The position numbers and the translations under genes are program-made. DNA of 64,000 nucleotides, taken from NCBI RefSeq assembly GCF_034355335.1, contig NZ_CP136422.1, positions 995,001 through 1,059,000 of the forward strand. Reading direction: 5' to 3'. Shown one piece after another: positions 7,156 to 16,012 of this stretch (the first letter of the stretch is position 1; every line of letters starts with the position of its first letter). The stretch comes from Blautia coccoides. Its GTDB lineage: Bacteria > Bacillota > Clostridia > Lachnospirales > Lachnospiraceae. The notes under the pieces were generated by a model. The model made no database searches. It worked only from the letters and a program-made list of their open reading frames with translations, and was not told where the DNA came from.

Positions 7156-7917
7156 ATGAGCTCCTACGAAAGCTTTGCCCGTGTGTATGACCTCTTCATG
7201 GACAACATTCCATACGAAGAGTGGTGTGCATATCTCACCGGGCTTTTGAGAGAATATAACATAGAAGACGGACTGGTCCTGGAATTAGGCTGCGGTACAG
7301 GCAATGCCACCAGGGTCCTGTCATCCGCCGGCTATGACATGATAGCTGTTGACAATTCTCCGGATATGCTGGAGATCGCCATGGAGAAAAAAGCCGAGGA
7401 TGACCAGGATATCCTCTATCTTCTGCAGGATATGCGTGATTTTGAGCTTTACGGCACTGTGCGGGCAGTTGTCTCCATCTGTGACAGCATGAACTATATC
7501 ACAGAAAAAGAAGATCTTCTGGAAGTGTTCCGTCTGGTGAACAACTATCTGGATCCGGGAGGCATTTTCCTGTTTGATCTGAACACCCCCTACAAATACA
7601 GGGAGATACTGGGTGAGCAGACCATAGCGGAAGACCGGGAGGACGCCAGTTTTATCTGGGATAACTATTTTGACGAGGAGGAGAATATCAATGAATACGA
7701 TCTCTCCCTTTTCATCCCGGAAGAACACAGCGGGGAGATCCTCTACCGCAAATACGAGGAGGTCCACTACCAGAAAGCCTATACCCTGGAGGAGATCAAA
7801 TGCCTCATAGAAGCATCCGGCATGAAATTCCTTGCCGCTTATGATGCCTTTACCCGCAGTCCTGTAAAGACGGACAGTGAACGCATCTATGTCATTGCGC
7901 AGGAATGCGGAAAATAA
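7156..7917 (+). CDS. Class I SAM-dependent methyltransferase
   Basis: This 253-residue cytoplasmic protein has the Rossmann-like fold of class I methyltransferases. Motif I, LELGCGTGN, lies near residues 41-49, and an acidic residue binding the SAM ribose follows in AVDNSPDML. The middle segment VVSICDSMNYI is typical of small-molecule methyltransferases. The frame is open from 7033, but ATG 7156 is preferred: CGGAGG lies upstream and the protein then begins MSSYESFARVYD, as relatives do. It is followed after 27 bases by the Hsp33 gene and probably shares its transcript. The substrate is not evident. Confidence 0.85.
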   Translation: MSSYESFARVYDLFMDNIPYEEWCAYLTGLLREYNIEDGLVLELGCGTGNATRVLSSAGYDMIAVDNSPDMLEIAMEKKAEDDQDILYLLQDMRDFELYGTVRAVVSICDSMNYITEKEDLLEVFRLVNNYLDPGGIFLFDLNTPYKYREILGEQTIAEDREDASFIWDNYFDEEENINEYDLSLFIPEEHSGEILYRKYEEVHYQKAYTLEEIKCLIEASGMKFLAAYDAFTRSPVKTDSERIYVIAQECGK

Positions 7918-7944
7918 GAGAGCTATAATAAAAGGAGAAAAAAC

Positions 7945-8829
7945 ATGGCAGACTATATAGTAAGAGCAACCGCGGCGGGCAGCCAGATCCGTGCCTTTGC
8001 CGCCACAACCAGAGATTTGGTGGAGCACGCCAGGGCAGCACACAACACAAGTCCGGTGGCAACCGCAGCCCTTGGCCGTCTTCTGACAGCCGGGAGTATG
8101 ATGGGCGTCATGATGAAAGGCGAGAAAGATCTGCTGACCCTGCAGGTCAAAGCAGGAGGCCCTTTAGAGGGCATCACGGTGACAGCAGATTCCAAAGGAA
8201 ACGTGAAGGGCTATGTTGGCAATCCCAATGTCATTCTTCACGCAAATGACAAGGGAAAGCTTGACGTGGCCGGGGCCGTAGGCGTTGGCTTCATGAACGT
8301 GATCAAAGATATGGGGCTGAAAGAGCCGTATGTGGGACAGACGGTGCTGCAGACCAGTGAAATTGCCGAAGATCTGACCTACTATTTTGCCACCAGTGAA
8401 CAGGTTCCCTCCTCTGTCGGCCTTGGTGTTCTGATGGAAAAAGATAATACGGTGAAACAGGCCGGTGGTTTTATCATCCAGCTCATGCCTTTTACGGAAG
8501 AAAAGGTGATCAGTCAGTTGGAAGAAAATCTGAAAAATGTCACTTCTGTCACCACAATGCTGGAGGAAGGCCATACACCCGAATCTCTGCTGGAGACACT
8601 GCTGAAAGGCTTTGATATTGAGATCAATGAGACCATCCCCACACAGTTTTACTGCAACTGTGACAAAGACAGGGTGGAAAAAGCGCTGATCAGTGTAGGA
8701 AGAAAAGAGCTGCAGGAAATGATAGACGAAGGAAAAGAGATAGAGCTGAACTGTCATTTCTGCAACAGAAATTATATATTCTCTGTGGAAGAACTGAAAA
8801 GTATATTAAAACGCTGCAAAAGAGGGTAG
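7945..8829 (+). CDS. hslO: Redox-regulated chaperone Hsp33
   Basis: This 294-residue protein matches Hsp33 over its whole length. The N-terminal substrate-binding domain begins ADYIVRATAAGSQIRAFAA, and the C-terminal zinc switch has the four cysteines as YCNC and CHFC, about 30 residues apart. Under oxidative and heat stress the zinc is lost, disulfides form and the protein becomes an ATP-independent holdase in the cytoplasm. AAAGGAGAA precedes ATG 7945. It follows the methyltransferase gene by 27 bases and precedes the NAD synthetase gene by 18, so the three probably form an operon. Confidence 0.96.
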   Translation: MADYIVRATAAGSQIRAFAATTRDLVEHARAAHNTSPVATAALGRLLTAGSMMGVMMKGEKDLLTLQVKAGGPLEGITVTADSKGNVKGYVGNPNVILHANDKGKLDVAGAVGVGFMNVIKDMGLKEPYVGQTVLQTSEIAEDLTYYFATSEQVPSSVGLGVLMEKDNTVKQAGGFIIQLMPFTEEKVISQLEENLKNVTSVTTMLEEGHTPESLLETLLKGFDIEINETIPTQFYCNCDKDRVEKALISVGRKELQEMIDEGKEIELNCHFCNRNYIFSVEELKSILKRCKRG

Positions 8830-8847
8830 AGAAAGGTCAGGTACAAT

Positions 8848-10761
8848 ATGAGAGATGGTTTTATCAAAGTGGCGGCCGCGACACCGGATGTACTGGTAGC
8901 AGACTGTGCACATAACAGGCAGGAGATTGTGGAGAAGGCCAGGGAAATGGCCAAGAACGGTGCGAAGATCATAGTATTCCCGGAGCTTTGTCTGACAGGC
9001 TACACCTGCCAGGATCTGTTCTGGCAGGGCACTCTTTTACACAGGGCGGAGGAGGAGCTGAAGACGATCCAGAGAGAACTTCAGGATACAGACGGACTGA
9101 TCTTTATCGGTCTTCCCCTGAAGCATAAAGGCAAGCTCTACAATGCGGCGGCAGTTCTGAACCGGGGCAGGATACTGGGATTTGTCCCCAAACACCATCT
9201 GCCGAATTACGGTGAATTTTATGAGGCCAGATATTTTGTGCCGGGCCAGGCCTTTGACGGGTATGTGGACTGGCAGGGCGAAAAGGTTCCCTTTGGCCAG
9301 AACCTGCTGTTCCACTGTGTGGAAGTACCCGGGCTGTGTGTGGCGGCAGAAATCTGTGAGGATTTGTGGGCACCCAATCCCCCCAGCATTTTTCATGCCA
9401 TGGCAGGAGCTTCTCTTATTGTCAATCTCTCAGCCAGTGATGAGACCACTGGGAAAGATGCCTACCGGAGAGAGCTGGTGAGCGGACAGTCTGCGCGTCT
9501 CATATGCGGATATGTATATGCAACCGCAGGCAACGGAGAATCGACCCAGGATCTGGTGTTCGGCGGTCAGAACATGATCGCGGAGAACGGCACGATCCTG
9601 CGGGAGGCAAAACGCTTTGCCAATGAGATCATTTACGGGGAAATTGATGTGGATCGCCTGGAAAGCGAGAGAAGAAGGATCTCCACCTGGCAGCCGGAAT
9701 CCAAGGAGGAGTATACCCAGATTTATTTCCATGTGAAGGAGGAGCAGACGCCTCTGTCCCGTTTCTTTGACCCCAGCCCCTTTGTACCGGACGACAAAAA
9801 TGACAGAGACAGAAGATGCGATGAAATCCTCACCATACAGGCCATGGGACTGAAAAAACGTCTGGATCATACGGGATGTAAAGCAGCAGTCCTCGGCATT
9901 TCCGGCGGTCTGGATTCCACCCTTGCCCTGCTTGTGACAGCCAGGGCTTTTGACCTGTGCGGTCTGAGCAGAAGCCAGATCACGGCTGTGACTATGCCCT
10001 GCTTCGGCACCACGGACAGGACTTATACAAATGCCTGCGAGCTTACCAGAAGGCTGGGAGCTGATTTGCGAGAGGTTGACATAAAAAAGGCGGTGCTGCA
10101 GCATTTTGAGGATATCGGCCACGACTATGAGGACCACAGCGTGACCTTTGAAAATGCCCAGGCAAGGGAGAGGACCCAGGTTATCATGGATATTGCCAAC
10201 AGCTGCGGCGGTCTGGTGATCGGAACAGGGGATCTGTCAGAGCTGGCGCTTGGGTGGGCAACCTACAACGGGGATCATATGTCCATGTATGGAGTGAATG
10301 GTTCGGTGCCGAAAACCCTTGTCCGTCATTTGGTGCGCTATTACGCGGATACCTGCGGGGAGGCAGAGCTGGCGGCAATCTTGGAGGACGTGCTGGATAC
10401 CCCGGTAAGCCCGGAGCTGCTTCCGCCCAAGGATGGTGTTATTTCCCAGAAGACAGAGGATTTGGTGGGGCCGTACGAGCTGCATGATTTCTTCCTGTAC
10501 TATATGATGCGTTTCCAGTTTGGTCCGGCAAAAATCTACCGGATAGCCAAGATCGCATTTGCCGGTATGTATCATGACGAAGTGATACTGAAATGGCTGA
10601 AAAAGTTTTACTGGAGATTTTTCTCACAGCAGTTCAAACGCTCCTGCCTGCCGGACGGACCAAAGGTGGGAAGTGTGGCAGTATCTCCCAGAGGGGATCT
10701 GCGCATGCCCAGTGACGCGTCTGTGAGGATCTGGATGGATGAGTTAGATACTCTTGGATAG
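8848..10761 (+). CDS. nadE: Glutamine-dependent NAD+ synthetase
   Basis: This 637-residue two-domain enzyme makes NAD from deamido-NAD, ATP and glutamine. The N-terminal nitrilase-type glutaminase domain (about 1-290) carries the Glu-Lys-Cys triad: VFPELCLTGY, PKHHLPNY and the nucleophile in the AAEICEDLW segment. The C-terminal synthetase domain has the PP-loop LGISGGLDS, which binds ATP. The length and order match the glutaminase-containing class rather than the short ammonia-dependent NadE. It lies directly after hslO and is followed with little spacing by a dehydrogenase gene. Confidence 0.96.
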   Translation: MRDGFIKVAAATPDVLVADCAHNRQEIVEKAREMAKNGAKIIVFPELCLTGYTCQDLFWQGTLLHRAEEELKTIQRELQDTDGLIFIGLPLKHKGKLYNAAAVLNRGRILGFVPKHHLPNYGEFYEARYFVPGQAFDGYVDWQGEKVPFGQNLLFHCVEVPGLCVAAEICEDLWAPNPPSIFHAMAGASLIVNLSASDETTGKDAYRRELVSGQSARLICGYVYATAGNGESTQDLVFGGQNMIAENGTILREAKRFANEIIYGEIDVDRLESERRRISTWQPESKEEYTQIYFHVKEEQTPLSRFFDPSPFVPDDKNDRDRRCDEILTIQAMGLKKRLDHTGCKAAVLGISGGLDSTLALLVTARAFDLCGLSRSQITAVTMPCFGTTDRTYTNACELTRRLGADLREVDIKKAVLQHFEDIGHDYEDHSVTFENAQARERTQVIMDIANSCGGLVIGTGDLSELALGWATYNGDHMSMYGVNGSVPKTLVRHLVRYYADTCGEAELAAILEDVLDTPVSPELLPPKDGVISQKTEDLVGPYELHDFFLYYMMRFQFGPAKIYRIAKIAFAGMYHDEVILKWLKKFYWRFFSQQFKRSCLPDGPKVGSVAVSPRGDLRMPSDASVRIWMDELDTLG

Positions 10762-10787
10762 AGGTGGAGGATTTGCAGAGAGATAAT

Positions 10788-11882
10788 ATGCGTGCTGTTG
10801 TATATCAGGGAAACGGCAGAGTGTCCCTGGAGGAACGCCCCGTTCCTGTGATCCAGGATGCCGGGGATGCCATAGTAAAGGTAACACTTACAACCATATG
10901 CTCCAGTGATATCCACATTAAGCACGGGGCCGTGCCCAGGGCAGTGCCGGGAACTGTTCTGGGGCATGAGTTTGTAGGCGTTGTGACAGAGATTGGAAGC
11001 TCAGTGAAAAAAGTGAAGCCCGGGGACAGAGTGGCAGTCAATGTGGAGACCTTCTGCGGGGAGTGCTTTTTCTGCAGACGGGGGTTTGTGAACAACTGCG
11101 AGAATGAGAACGGGGGCTGGGCCATGGGGTGCCGCATAGACGGAGGACAGGCGGAATACTGCCGCATTCCCTTTGCGGATCATGGCCTGACCAGGATACC
11201 GGACCATGTGACGGATGAAGACGCGCTTTTTACCGGGGACATACTTTCCACAGGCTACTGGGCTGCAAAACTGGGGGAAGTGAAACCGGCGGATACGGTT
11301 TTGGTCCTTGGAGCCGGCCCGACGGGACTTTGTACTATGATGTGTGCCCGTTTATACAGCCCTGCGAAGATCATTGCCATAGATATTGATGAAAGCAGGC
11401 TTAAGCTGGCAAAAGAGCAGGGGCTTGCCGATGTGGTCATATGTTCCGTGGAAGAGACCTGCCGCCGTGGTGCCGAAGACTATGCGGATGCCGCGGGAAA
11501 AGTACAGGAGTATGTGGTGCAGCGTGTCCTGGAGGAGAGCCATGGAAGGGGCGCTGATGTGGTATTTGAGGCCGCAGGCGGGACAGATACCTTTGAGACT
11601 GCATGGAAGACAGCCAGGCCAAACGCGGTGGTGGTGATCGTTGCCATGTATGAGAAGGATCAGATCCTTCCTCTTCCCCGGATGTACGGCAGGAACCTGA
11701 CCTTTAAAACAGGCGGTGTGGACGGCAGTTATTGTGAGGAGATCATGGAGCTTCTGGCGGCGAAGAAGCTGGATACAGGCTGTCTGATCACCCACAGGAC
11801 CCGTCTGGAAGATATCATGAAGGCATATGAAGTATTTGAACAGAAACAGGACGGCGTGATAAAATATGCGGTGAAACCATAA
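10788..11882 (+). CDS. Zinc-dependent alcohol/polyol dehydrogenase (MDR family)
   Basis: This protein of about 364 residues belongs to the medium-chain dehydrogenase/reductase family. The catalytic zinc site is seen as CSSDIHIKHG followed by LGHEFVG. The structural zinc site has four cysteines in CGECFFCRRGFVNNC. The NAD-binding motif is VLGAGPTGL. Members oxidise alcohols, polyols such as sorbitol, or threonine. ATG 10788 gives the usual N-terminus MRAVVYQGNG; a GTG at 10764 in the same frame would add eight residues and overlaps a GGTGGAGG sequence, so the start is uncertain. The stop codon lies in the first copy of a 31-base direct repeat. Confidence 0.88.
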   Translation: MRAVVYQGNGRVSLEERPVPVIQDAGDAIVKVTLTTICSSDIHIKHGAVPRAVPGTVLGHEFVGVVTEIGSSVKKVKPGDRVAVNVETFCGECFFCRRGFVNNCENENGGWAMGCRIDGGQAEYCRIPFADHGLTRIPDHVTDEDALFTGDILSTGYWAAKLGEVKPADTVLVLGAGPTGLCTMMCARLYSPAKIIAIDIDESRLKLAKEQGLADVVICSVEETCRRGAEDYADAAGKVQEYVVQRVLEESHGRGADVVFEAAGGTDTFETAWKTARPNAVVVIVAMYEKDQILPLPRMYGRNLTFKTGGVDGSYCEEIMELLAAKKLDTGCLITHRTRLEDIMKAYEVFEQKQDGVIKYAVKP

Positions 11883-11967
11883 AGAAGCGGCAGGTGAAGA
11901 CTTGCCGGTATATGAGAGCGCGGAACCATAGATGAAGTGAAACCATAAAGAAGCGGCAGATGAAGAC
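11871..11967 (+). repeat. 31-bp direct repeat, two copies
   Basis: Bases 11871-11901 and 11937-11967 are identical except for one position. The repeat begins GTGAAACCATAAAGAAGCGG. The first copy includes the dehydrogenase stop codon; the second lies before the next gene's Shine-Dalgarno. This is a local duplication of the gene end. Confidence 0.9.
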
Positions 11968-11984
11968 CGCAGGAGGAGACTGGT

Positions 11985-12965
11985 ATGCAGAAGATCAGAG
12001 TGGGTGTATTGAGTACAGGAAATATCGCAGCGACCATGGCCAAGACACTTGGTTGTATGGAGGATGTGGAGATGTACGCAGCGGCTTCCAGATGCCTGGA
12101 AAAGGCGGAGGCCTTTGCTGAAGAATACGGCTTTGAAAAAGCCTACGGTACATATGAAGAGATGGCGGCAGATGAAAATGTGGATTTGGTTTACGTGGCA
12201 ACACCGATCTCAGAACACTGTGCTAATGTAAAAATGCTGTTGGAAAACGGCAGGAATGTCCTGTGCGAAAAGGCATTTGCCGTAAATGCACGGGAGGCCA
12301 GGGAAATGACAGAGCTTGCAAAAGAAAAGGGGCTGCTTCTGGCAGAGGCCATGTGGGTCAGATATATGCCCATGGCAAAGACGCTGCAGGAGATCATCTC
12401 TTCCGGCGCCATTGGAAGACCCTATACCCTGACTGCTAACCTGGGGTACCTTTTGGAGAGTATTCCGAGGATGATGAAGCCTGAGCTGGCAGGCGGTGCC
12501 CTGCTGGACGTTGGCGTCTATACCATGACGTTTGCCTCCATTGCCTTTGGAGATGATATTTCGTCCATTGACACTTCAGTCATTATGACAGACACAGGAG
12601 TGGATGCACAGAGCAGCGTAACTCTCAGTTACCCGGATGGGAAGATGTCTGTGCTGAACAGTTCTCTGCGTGCGCTTTCTGACAGGCAGGGGATCATTTA
12701 CGGGACAAAAGGTTTTCTTGTAGTGGAAAATATCAATAATTTTGAATCCATCACGGTCTACAATGAAAACCGTGAAGTGACTGCCCGATATGAACAGCCC
12801 AGGCAGATAAGCGGCTATGAGTATGAGGTGAGAGCCTGCAAAATGGCCATTGAAGAGGGACTCTGTGAATGCCCGGATATGCCGCACAGCGAGACTATCC
12901 GCATCATGGAGCAGATGGATGCTGTCCGTGAAAAATGGGGACTTCACTATCCCATGGAAAAATAA
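11985..12965 (+). CDS. Gfo/Idh/MocA family oxidoreductase
   Basis: This 326-residue protein has an N-terminal NAD(P)-binding Rossmann domain (GVLSTGNIAATMAKTL, then DLVYVATPISEH) and the C-terminal alpha/beta domain of Gfo/Idh/MocA enzymes. The motif usually reading EKP is CEKAF here, and the catalytic-domain segment GGALLDVGVYTM is present. Such enzymes oxidise or reduce sugars, inositols or dihydrodiols. CAGGAGGAG precedes ATG 11985. It probably follows the dehydrogenase gene in one transcript. The length of about 326 residues and the sequence around the motif resemble trans-dihydrodiol / glucose-fructose oxidoreductase-like members, but the substrate is unknown. Confidence 0.88.
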   Translation: MQKIRVGVLSTGNIAATMAKTLGCMEDVEMYAAASRCLEKAEAFAEEYGFEKAYGTYEEMAADENVDLVYVATPISEHCANVKMLLENGRNVLCEKAFAVNAREAREMTELAKEKGLLLAEAMWVRYMPMAKTLQEIISSGAIGRPYTLTANLGYLLESIPRMMKPELAGGALLDVGVYTMTFASIAFGDDISSIDTSVIMTDTGVDAQSSVTLSYPDGKMSVLNSSLRALSDRQGIIYGTKGFLVVENINNFESITVYNENREVTARYEQPRQISGYEYEVRACKMAIEEGLCECPDMPHSETIRIMEQMDAVREKWGLHYPMEK

Positions 12966-12976
12966 TAAAATACAGA

Positions 12977-13030
12977 TTGACTTTTCCCTACTGCAAATGT
13001 AGTATATATATAAATACTACATTTGTAGAG
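12977..13030 (+). promoter_or_regulatory. Promoter with two BlaI/MecI-like operator dyads
   Basis: TTGACT (12977-12982) and TAGTAT (13000-13005) are spaced by 17 bases. Two dyads of the form CTACA-NN-TGTAG overlap and follow the -10: 12989-13004 (TACTGCA AA TGTAGTA, one mismatch) and 13015-13030 (core CTACATTTGTAG). Their centres are 26 bases apart. BlaI/MecI/CopY repressors bind TACANNTGTA-type dyads, so repression by such a protein is inferred. No such repressor gene is in the window. Confidence 0.65.
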
Positions 13031-13050
13031 AAAAAGGGAGGAGTACAATA

Positions 13051-13605
13051 ATGATAAGAAAAAGAGGGGCTGTCTTTGCTGCAGTCTTGGCTGTGCTTCT
13101 GTTTGTCAGTGCCGGTTTCACGGGATGTTCTTCAAAAGAGAACGGCAAGTCAGAAAAAGAGGAGCAAACCAGGGAGGAAACCGGGAAAGAGGAAAAAGCA
13201 GACACTGCAGATAAAAAGAAGGAACCGGTGTCTGTGACGGCACCTGAAAAAAGTGATGCCAGCCGGGAACCGGGAAAGGATTCCGGCGAAGCAAAGAGCA
13301 GTCCCAATGCACCGGAAACATCTGACCCGAAAGACAAGGGAACCAACAGCGGAGAACAGGAGATGCCGGAACAAAAGGAACAGAATACTGACTCTGCGGA
13401 TACTGTCTCAGATGATGATCTGACCATTGAGGAGTATGTGGAAAAATACGGGGAAGAGAAAGCCCTGGAGAAATACGGTGAGGTTCCGTTTAATAAGTAT
13501 TATTTAAGACAAAAAGAAGCCAGGGAGAAGGAAGCTGAGCAGCAGGAAAATGAGATACTTGAATATTCCGGTACTGTAGATGAGAATACAGACGGAGTAC
13601 AGTGA
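13051..13605 (+). CDS. Charged, low-complexity lipoprotein of unknown function
   Basis: This 184-residue protein has a lipoprotein signal peptide with lipobox SAGFTGC (Cys about residue 26). About 100 residues follow that are rich in Lys, Glu, Asp, Ser and Pro and probably disordered. A C-terminal part contains TIEEYVEKYGEEKALEKYGEV, a YG-repeat-like motif, and ends in a Glu-rich helix. I recognise no family. It is expected to be anchored on the outer face of the membrane. GGGAGGAG precedes ATG 13051. The promoter carries two BlaI-like dyads, suggesting induction by a cell-envelope signal. It is a single-gene unit ended by a strong terminator. Confidence 0.8.
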   Translation: MIRKRGAVFAAVLAVLLFVSAGFTGCSSKENGKSEKEEQTREETGKEEKADTADKKKEPVSVTAPEKSDASREPGKDSGEAKSSPNAPETSDPKDKGTNSGEQEMPEQKEQNTDSADTVSDDDLTIEEYVEKYGEEKALEKYGEVPFNKYYLRQKEAREKEAEQQENEILEYSGTVDENTDGVQ

Positions 13606-13632
13606 GTCTTAAAGTTAAGAGACAGAGCAGAC

Positions 13633-13670
13633 AATGGGGAGCGTACATGAGTGTACGTTCCCCATTTTAC
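13633..13670 (+). terminator. Intrinsic terminator of lipoprotein gene
   Basis: A 15-bp stem (AATGGGGAGCGTACA with TGTACGTTCCCCATT, one G.T pair) and a 4-base loop are followed by a short T-run. Confidence 0.8.
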
Positions 13671-13849
13671 TGCGAGAAAAAGTTTTGGCGGAAAAATTTT
13701 TTGAGCCTCACTGCTGAATATTGAAATCTCACGGATGTACCATTTTGACTAAAGGAATTACATGAATTTTATGTATAAAGACGAATGAGAAATAGAAATG
13801 TAATAAAATATGCCATAATAAATCAATGTAGTATTGTACATTATATTAA

Positions 13850-13894
13850 TTATGCGCAAAAGGTATTGCGACGAAAATACACATATGCTATGAT
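13850..13894 (+). promoter_or_regulatory. GH31 promoter with LacI-type operator
   Basis: TTGCGA (13866-13871) and TATGAT (13889-13894) have 17-base spacing and an extended TGC before the -10. TTATGCGCAAAA at 13850-13861, a near-palindrome around a central CG, lies just upstream. The same sequence occurs at 17160 and 17360, before the transporter operon. It is the likely binding site of the LacI-family protein encoded at 16013. The rest of 13671-13930 shows nothing else I can name. Confidence 0.7.
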
Positions 13895-13929
13895 GTCAGA
13901 ATAAATATGGAGAACCAGGAGGAACAGAC

Positions 13930-15993
13930 ATGATACGGAAATATACATACGGAAATCCTTTCTGCACGGACGCGGTTGTAAAGGAGATAACAGCGGAAAC
14001 GGAGACGCTGCCCTATCTGAAAAGGACAGAGCAGGAGGGCAGGCTCACATTTTCCTGCAGACTTGGAGAAAAGGACCTGGTGTACGGACTGGGTGAAAAT
14101 GTGAGGGGTATCAACAAGAGGGGATGGCTTTACAAGAGCTGCTGCGCGGATGAACCGAACCATCTGGAGGACAGACATTCCCTGTACGCATCCCACAACT
14201 TTTTAGTGATCGCCGGTGAGACAACCTTTGGCGTCTTTTTTGATTACCCGGGCATCATCAGCTTTGATGTAGGATATACCCATATGGATGAACTGGTGAT
14301 CACTCTGGAAGAACCGGATGCGGATGTTTATATTCTGGAGGGCAGTGATATCCGGGGGATCATAAAGGAATTCAGAGGTCTCATTGGCAGAAGCTATATT
14401 CCGCCCAGATGGGCATTTGGATACCAGCAGAGCCGCTGGGGATATAAATGCGAGGCGGATATCCGTGAGGTGGCTGAGGGACACAGGAAGAACCATCTGC
14501 CCCTTGACAGCATTTACCTTGATATTGATTATATGGAGCGGTATAAGGATTTTACCATTGACCGGGAGCGTTTTCCTGATTTTGAAGGTCTGGTAGAGGA
14601 TATGAAAGCGCAGAATATCCGTCTGGTGCCCATCATCGACGCAGGAGTGAAGGTGGAAAAAGGCTATCCTGTCTATGAGGAAGGCGTGGAAAAGGGTTAT
14701 TTCTGCAAGGATAAGGACGGGAAGGAATTTATCGCAGGTGTTTGGCCGGGACAGGTGCATTTTCCTGATGTTTTAAATAAAAATGCAAGAGAGTGGTTTG
14801 GAAACCAATATCAGTTCTTACTGGAAAAGGGAATAGAAGGTTTCTGGAACGACATGAACGAACCCAGCATTTTCTTTGCCCAGGACCGCATGGATGACAC
14901 CATCGACGCCATAGCTGCGCTGAAGGGAAAGAACCTGGATCTGGATACGTTCCAGAAATTCACAGGCCTGGTGGACGGTCTGGCAAATAATACGGATGAC
15001 TTTAAAAAGTTTTATCACAACACCGACGCGGGAAATGTACGCCACGACAAGGTTCATAACCTGTTCGGCTACAATATGACCAGAGCGGCCGGGGAGGCGC
15101 TTGAGCGCCTGTGTCCTGACAAGAGGATCCTTATGTTTTCCCGCTCTTCCTATGTGGGAATGCACCGCTACGGCGGTATCTGGACCGGGGACAACAAGTC
15201 CTGGTGGCAGCATCTGCTTCTCAATCTGAAGATGATGCCGTCCCTGAACATGGTGGGAATCCTCTACACCGGTGCTGATATCGGCGGATTTGGTTCCGAC
15301 ACCACAGAAGATTTGGTAATGCGCTGGATCCAGCTTGCCATGTTCTCACCGCTTATGAGAAATCACACAGCGCTGGGGACCAGAATGCAGGAGGTTTACC
15401 AATTTGACCATGTGGAGCAGTTTGCCGGAACTCTGGGTATCCGCTACGGGCTGCTGCCGTACATTTACAGTGAATACATGAAATCTGCCCTTGGCGGGGA
15501 TATGTATTTTATGCCCCTGTCCTTTGTATACACAGAGGACGCTTTTGCGCCACAGGTGGAGGACCAGCTCCTGGTTGGGGACAGCCTTATGATCGCGCCT
15601 GTTTATACACAGAACGCGGAGGGAAGGTATGTATATCTTCCTGAGGAGATGGCGCTGCTCCGTTTCCGCAGCCTGACGGATTATGATACGGAGATCCTTC
15701 CGGCAGGACATCACTATGTCAGGGCAGGCCTTTATGAAATGCTGGTATTTTTGCGCCCGGATAAGATCCTTCTGCTCTCAGAGGGCGGAGAGTGCACCGA
15801 TGAAGTGGACACGGACCGGGTAAAGGCTGTTGCCTTTGTAAAAGAAGGTGCGTCTTATGAGTGGTACGAGGATGACGGAAAAGGGAAAGACTATGAAAAC
15901 CCCGAAAATTATGGTAAAATTGTTATCGACAGAAGCGGTAACTGTACATATACAGGAAGCCGCAGAAAAGAGATCACTGCAGAAATACTGTAA
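13930..15993 (+). CDS. Alpha-glucosidase-type glycoside hydrolase, family GH31
   Basis: This 687-residue cytoplasmic enzyme has the GH31 architecture: an N-terminal beta-sandwich, a catalytic barrel from about residue 155, and C-terminal beta domains. The nucleophile Asp308 is in WNDMNEPS and the acid/base Asp421 is in IWTGDNKSWW. SRWGYK and DIDYMERYKDF are typical substrate-subsite motifs of alpha-glucosidases. GGAGGAAC precedes ATG 13930. It is followed after 19 bases by its likely LacI-family regulator, and the sugar importer at 17411 shares its operator motif. It probably cleaves imported alpha-gluco-oligosaccharides. Alpha-xylosidase activity, also found in GH31, cannot be excluded. Confidence 0.93.
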   Translation: MIRKYTYGNPFCTDAVVKEITAETETLPYLKRTEQEGRLTFSCRLGEKDLVYGLGENVRGINKRGWLYKSCCADEPNHLEDRHSLYASHNFLVIAGETTFGVFFDYPGIISFDVGYTHMDELVITLEEPDADVYILEGSDIRGIIKEFRGLIGRSYIPPRWAFGYQQSRWGYKCEADIREVAEGHRKNHLPLDSIYLDIDYMERYKDFTIDRERFPDFEGLVEDMKAQNIRLVPIIDAGVKVEKGYPVYEEGVEKGYFCKDKDGKEFIAGVWPGQVHFPDVLNKNAREWFGNQYQFLLEKGIEGFWNDMNEPSIFFAQDRMDDTIDAIAALKGKNLDLDTFQKFTGLVDGLANNTDDFKKFYHNTDAGNVRHDKVHNLFGYNMTRAAGEALERLCPDKRILMFSRSSYVGMHRYGGIWTGDNKSWWQHLLLNLKMMPSLNMVGILYTGADIGGFGSDTTEDLVMRWIQLAMFSPLMRNHTALGTRMQEVYQFDHVEQFAGTLGIRYGLLPYIYSEYMKSALGGDMYFMPLSFVYTEDAFAPQVEDQLLVGDSLMIAPVYTQNAEGRYVYLPEEMALLRFRSLTDYDTEILPAGHHYVRAGLYEMLVFLRPDKILLLSEGGECTDEVDTDRVKAVAFVKEGASYEWYEDDGKGKDYENPENYGKIVIDRSGNCTYTGSRRKEITAEIL

Positions 15994-16012
15994 ATAGATT
16001 GGGGACTTTGGA

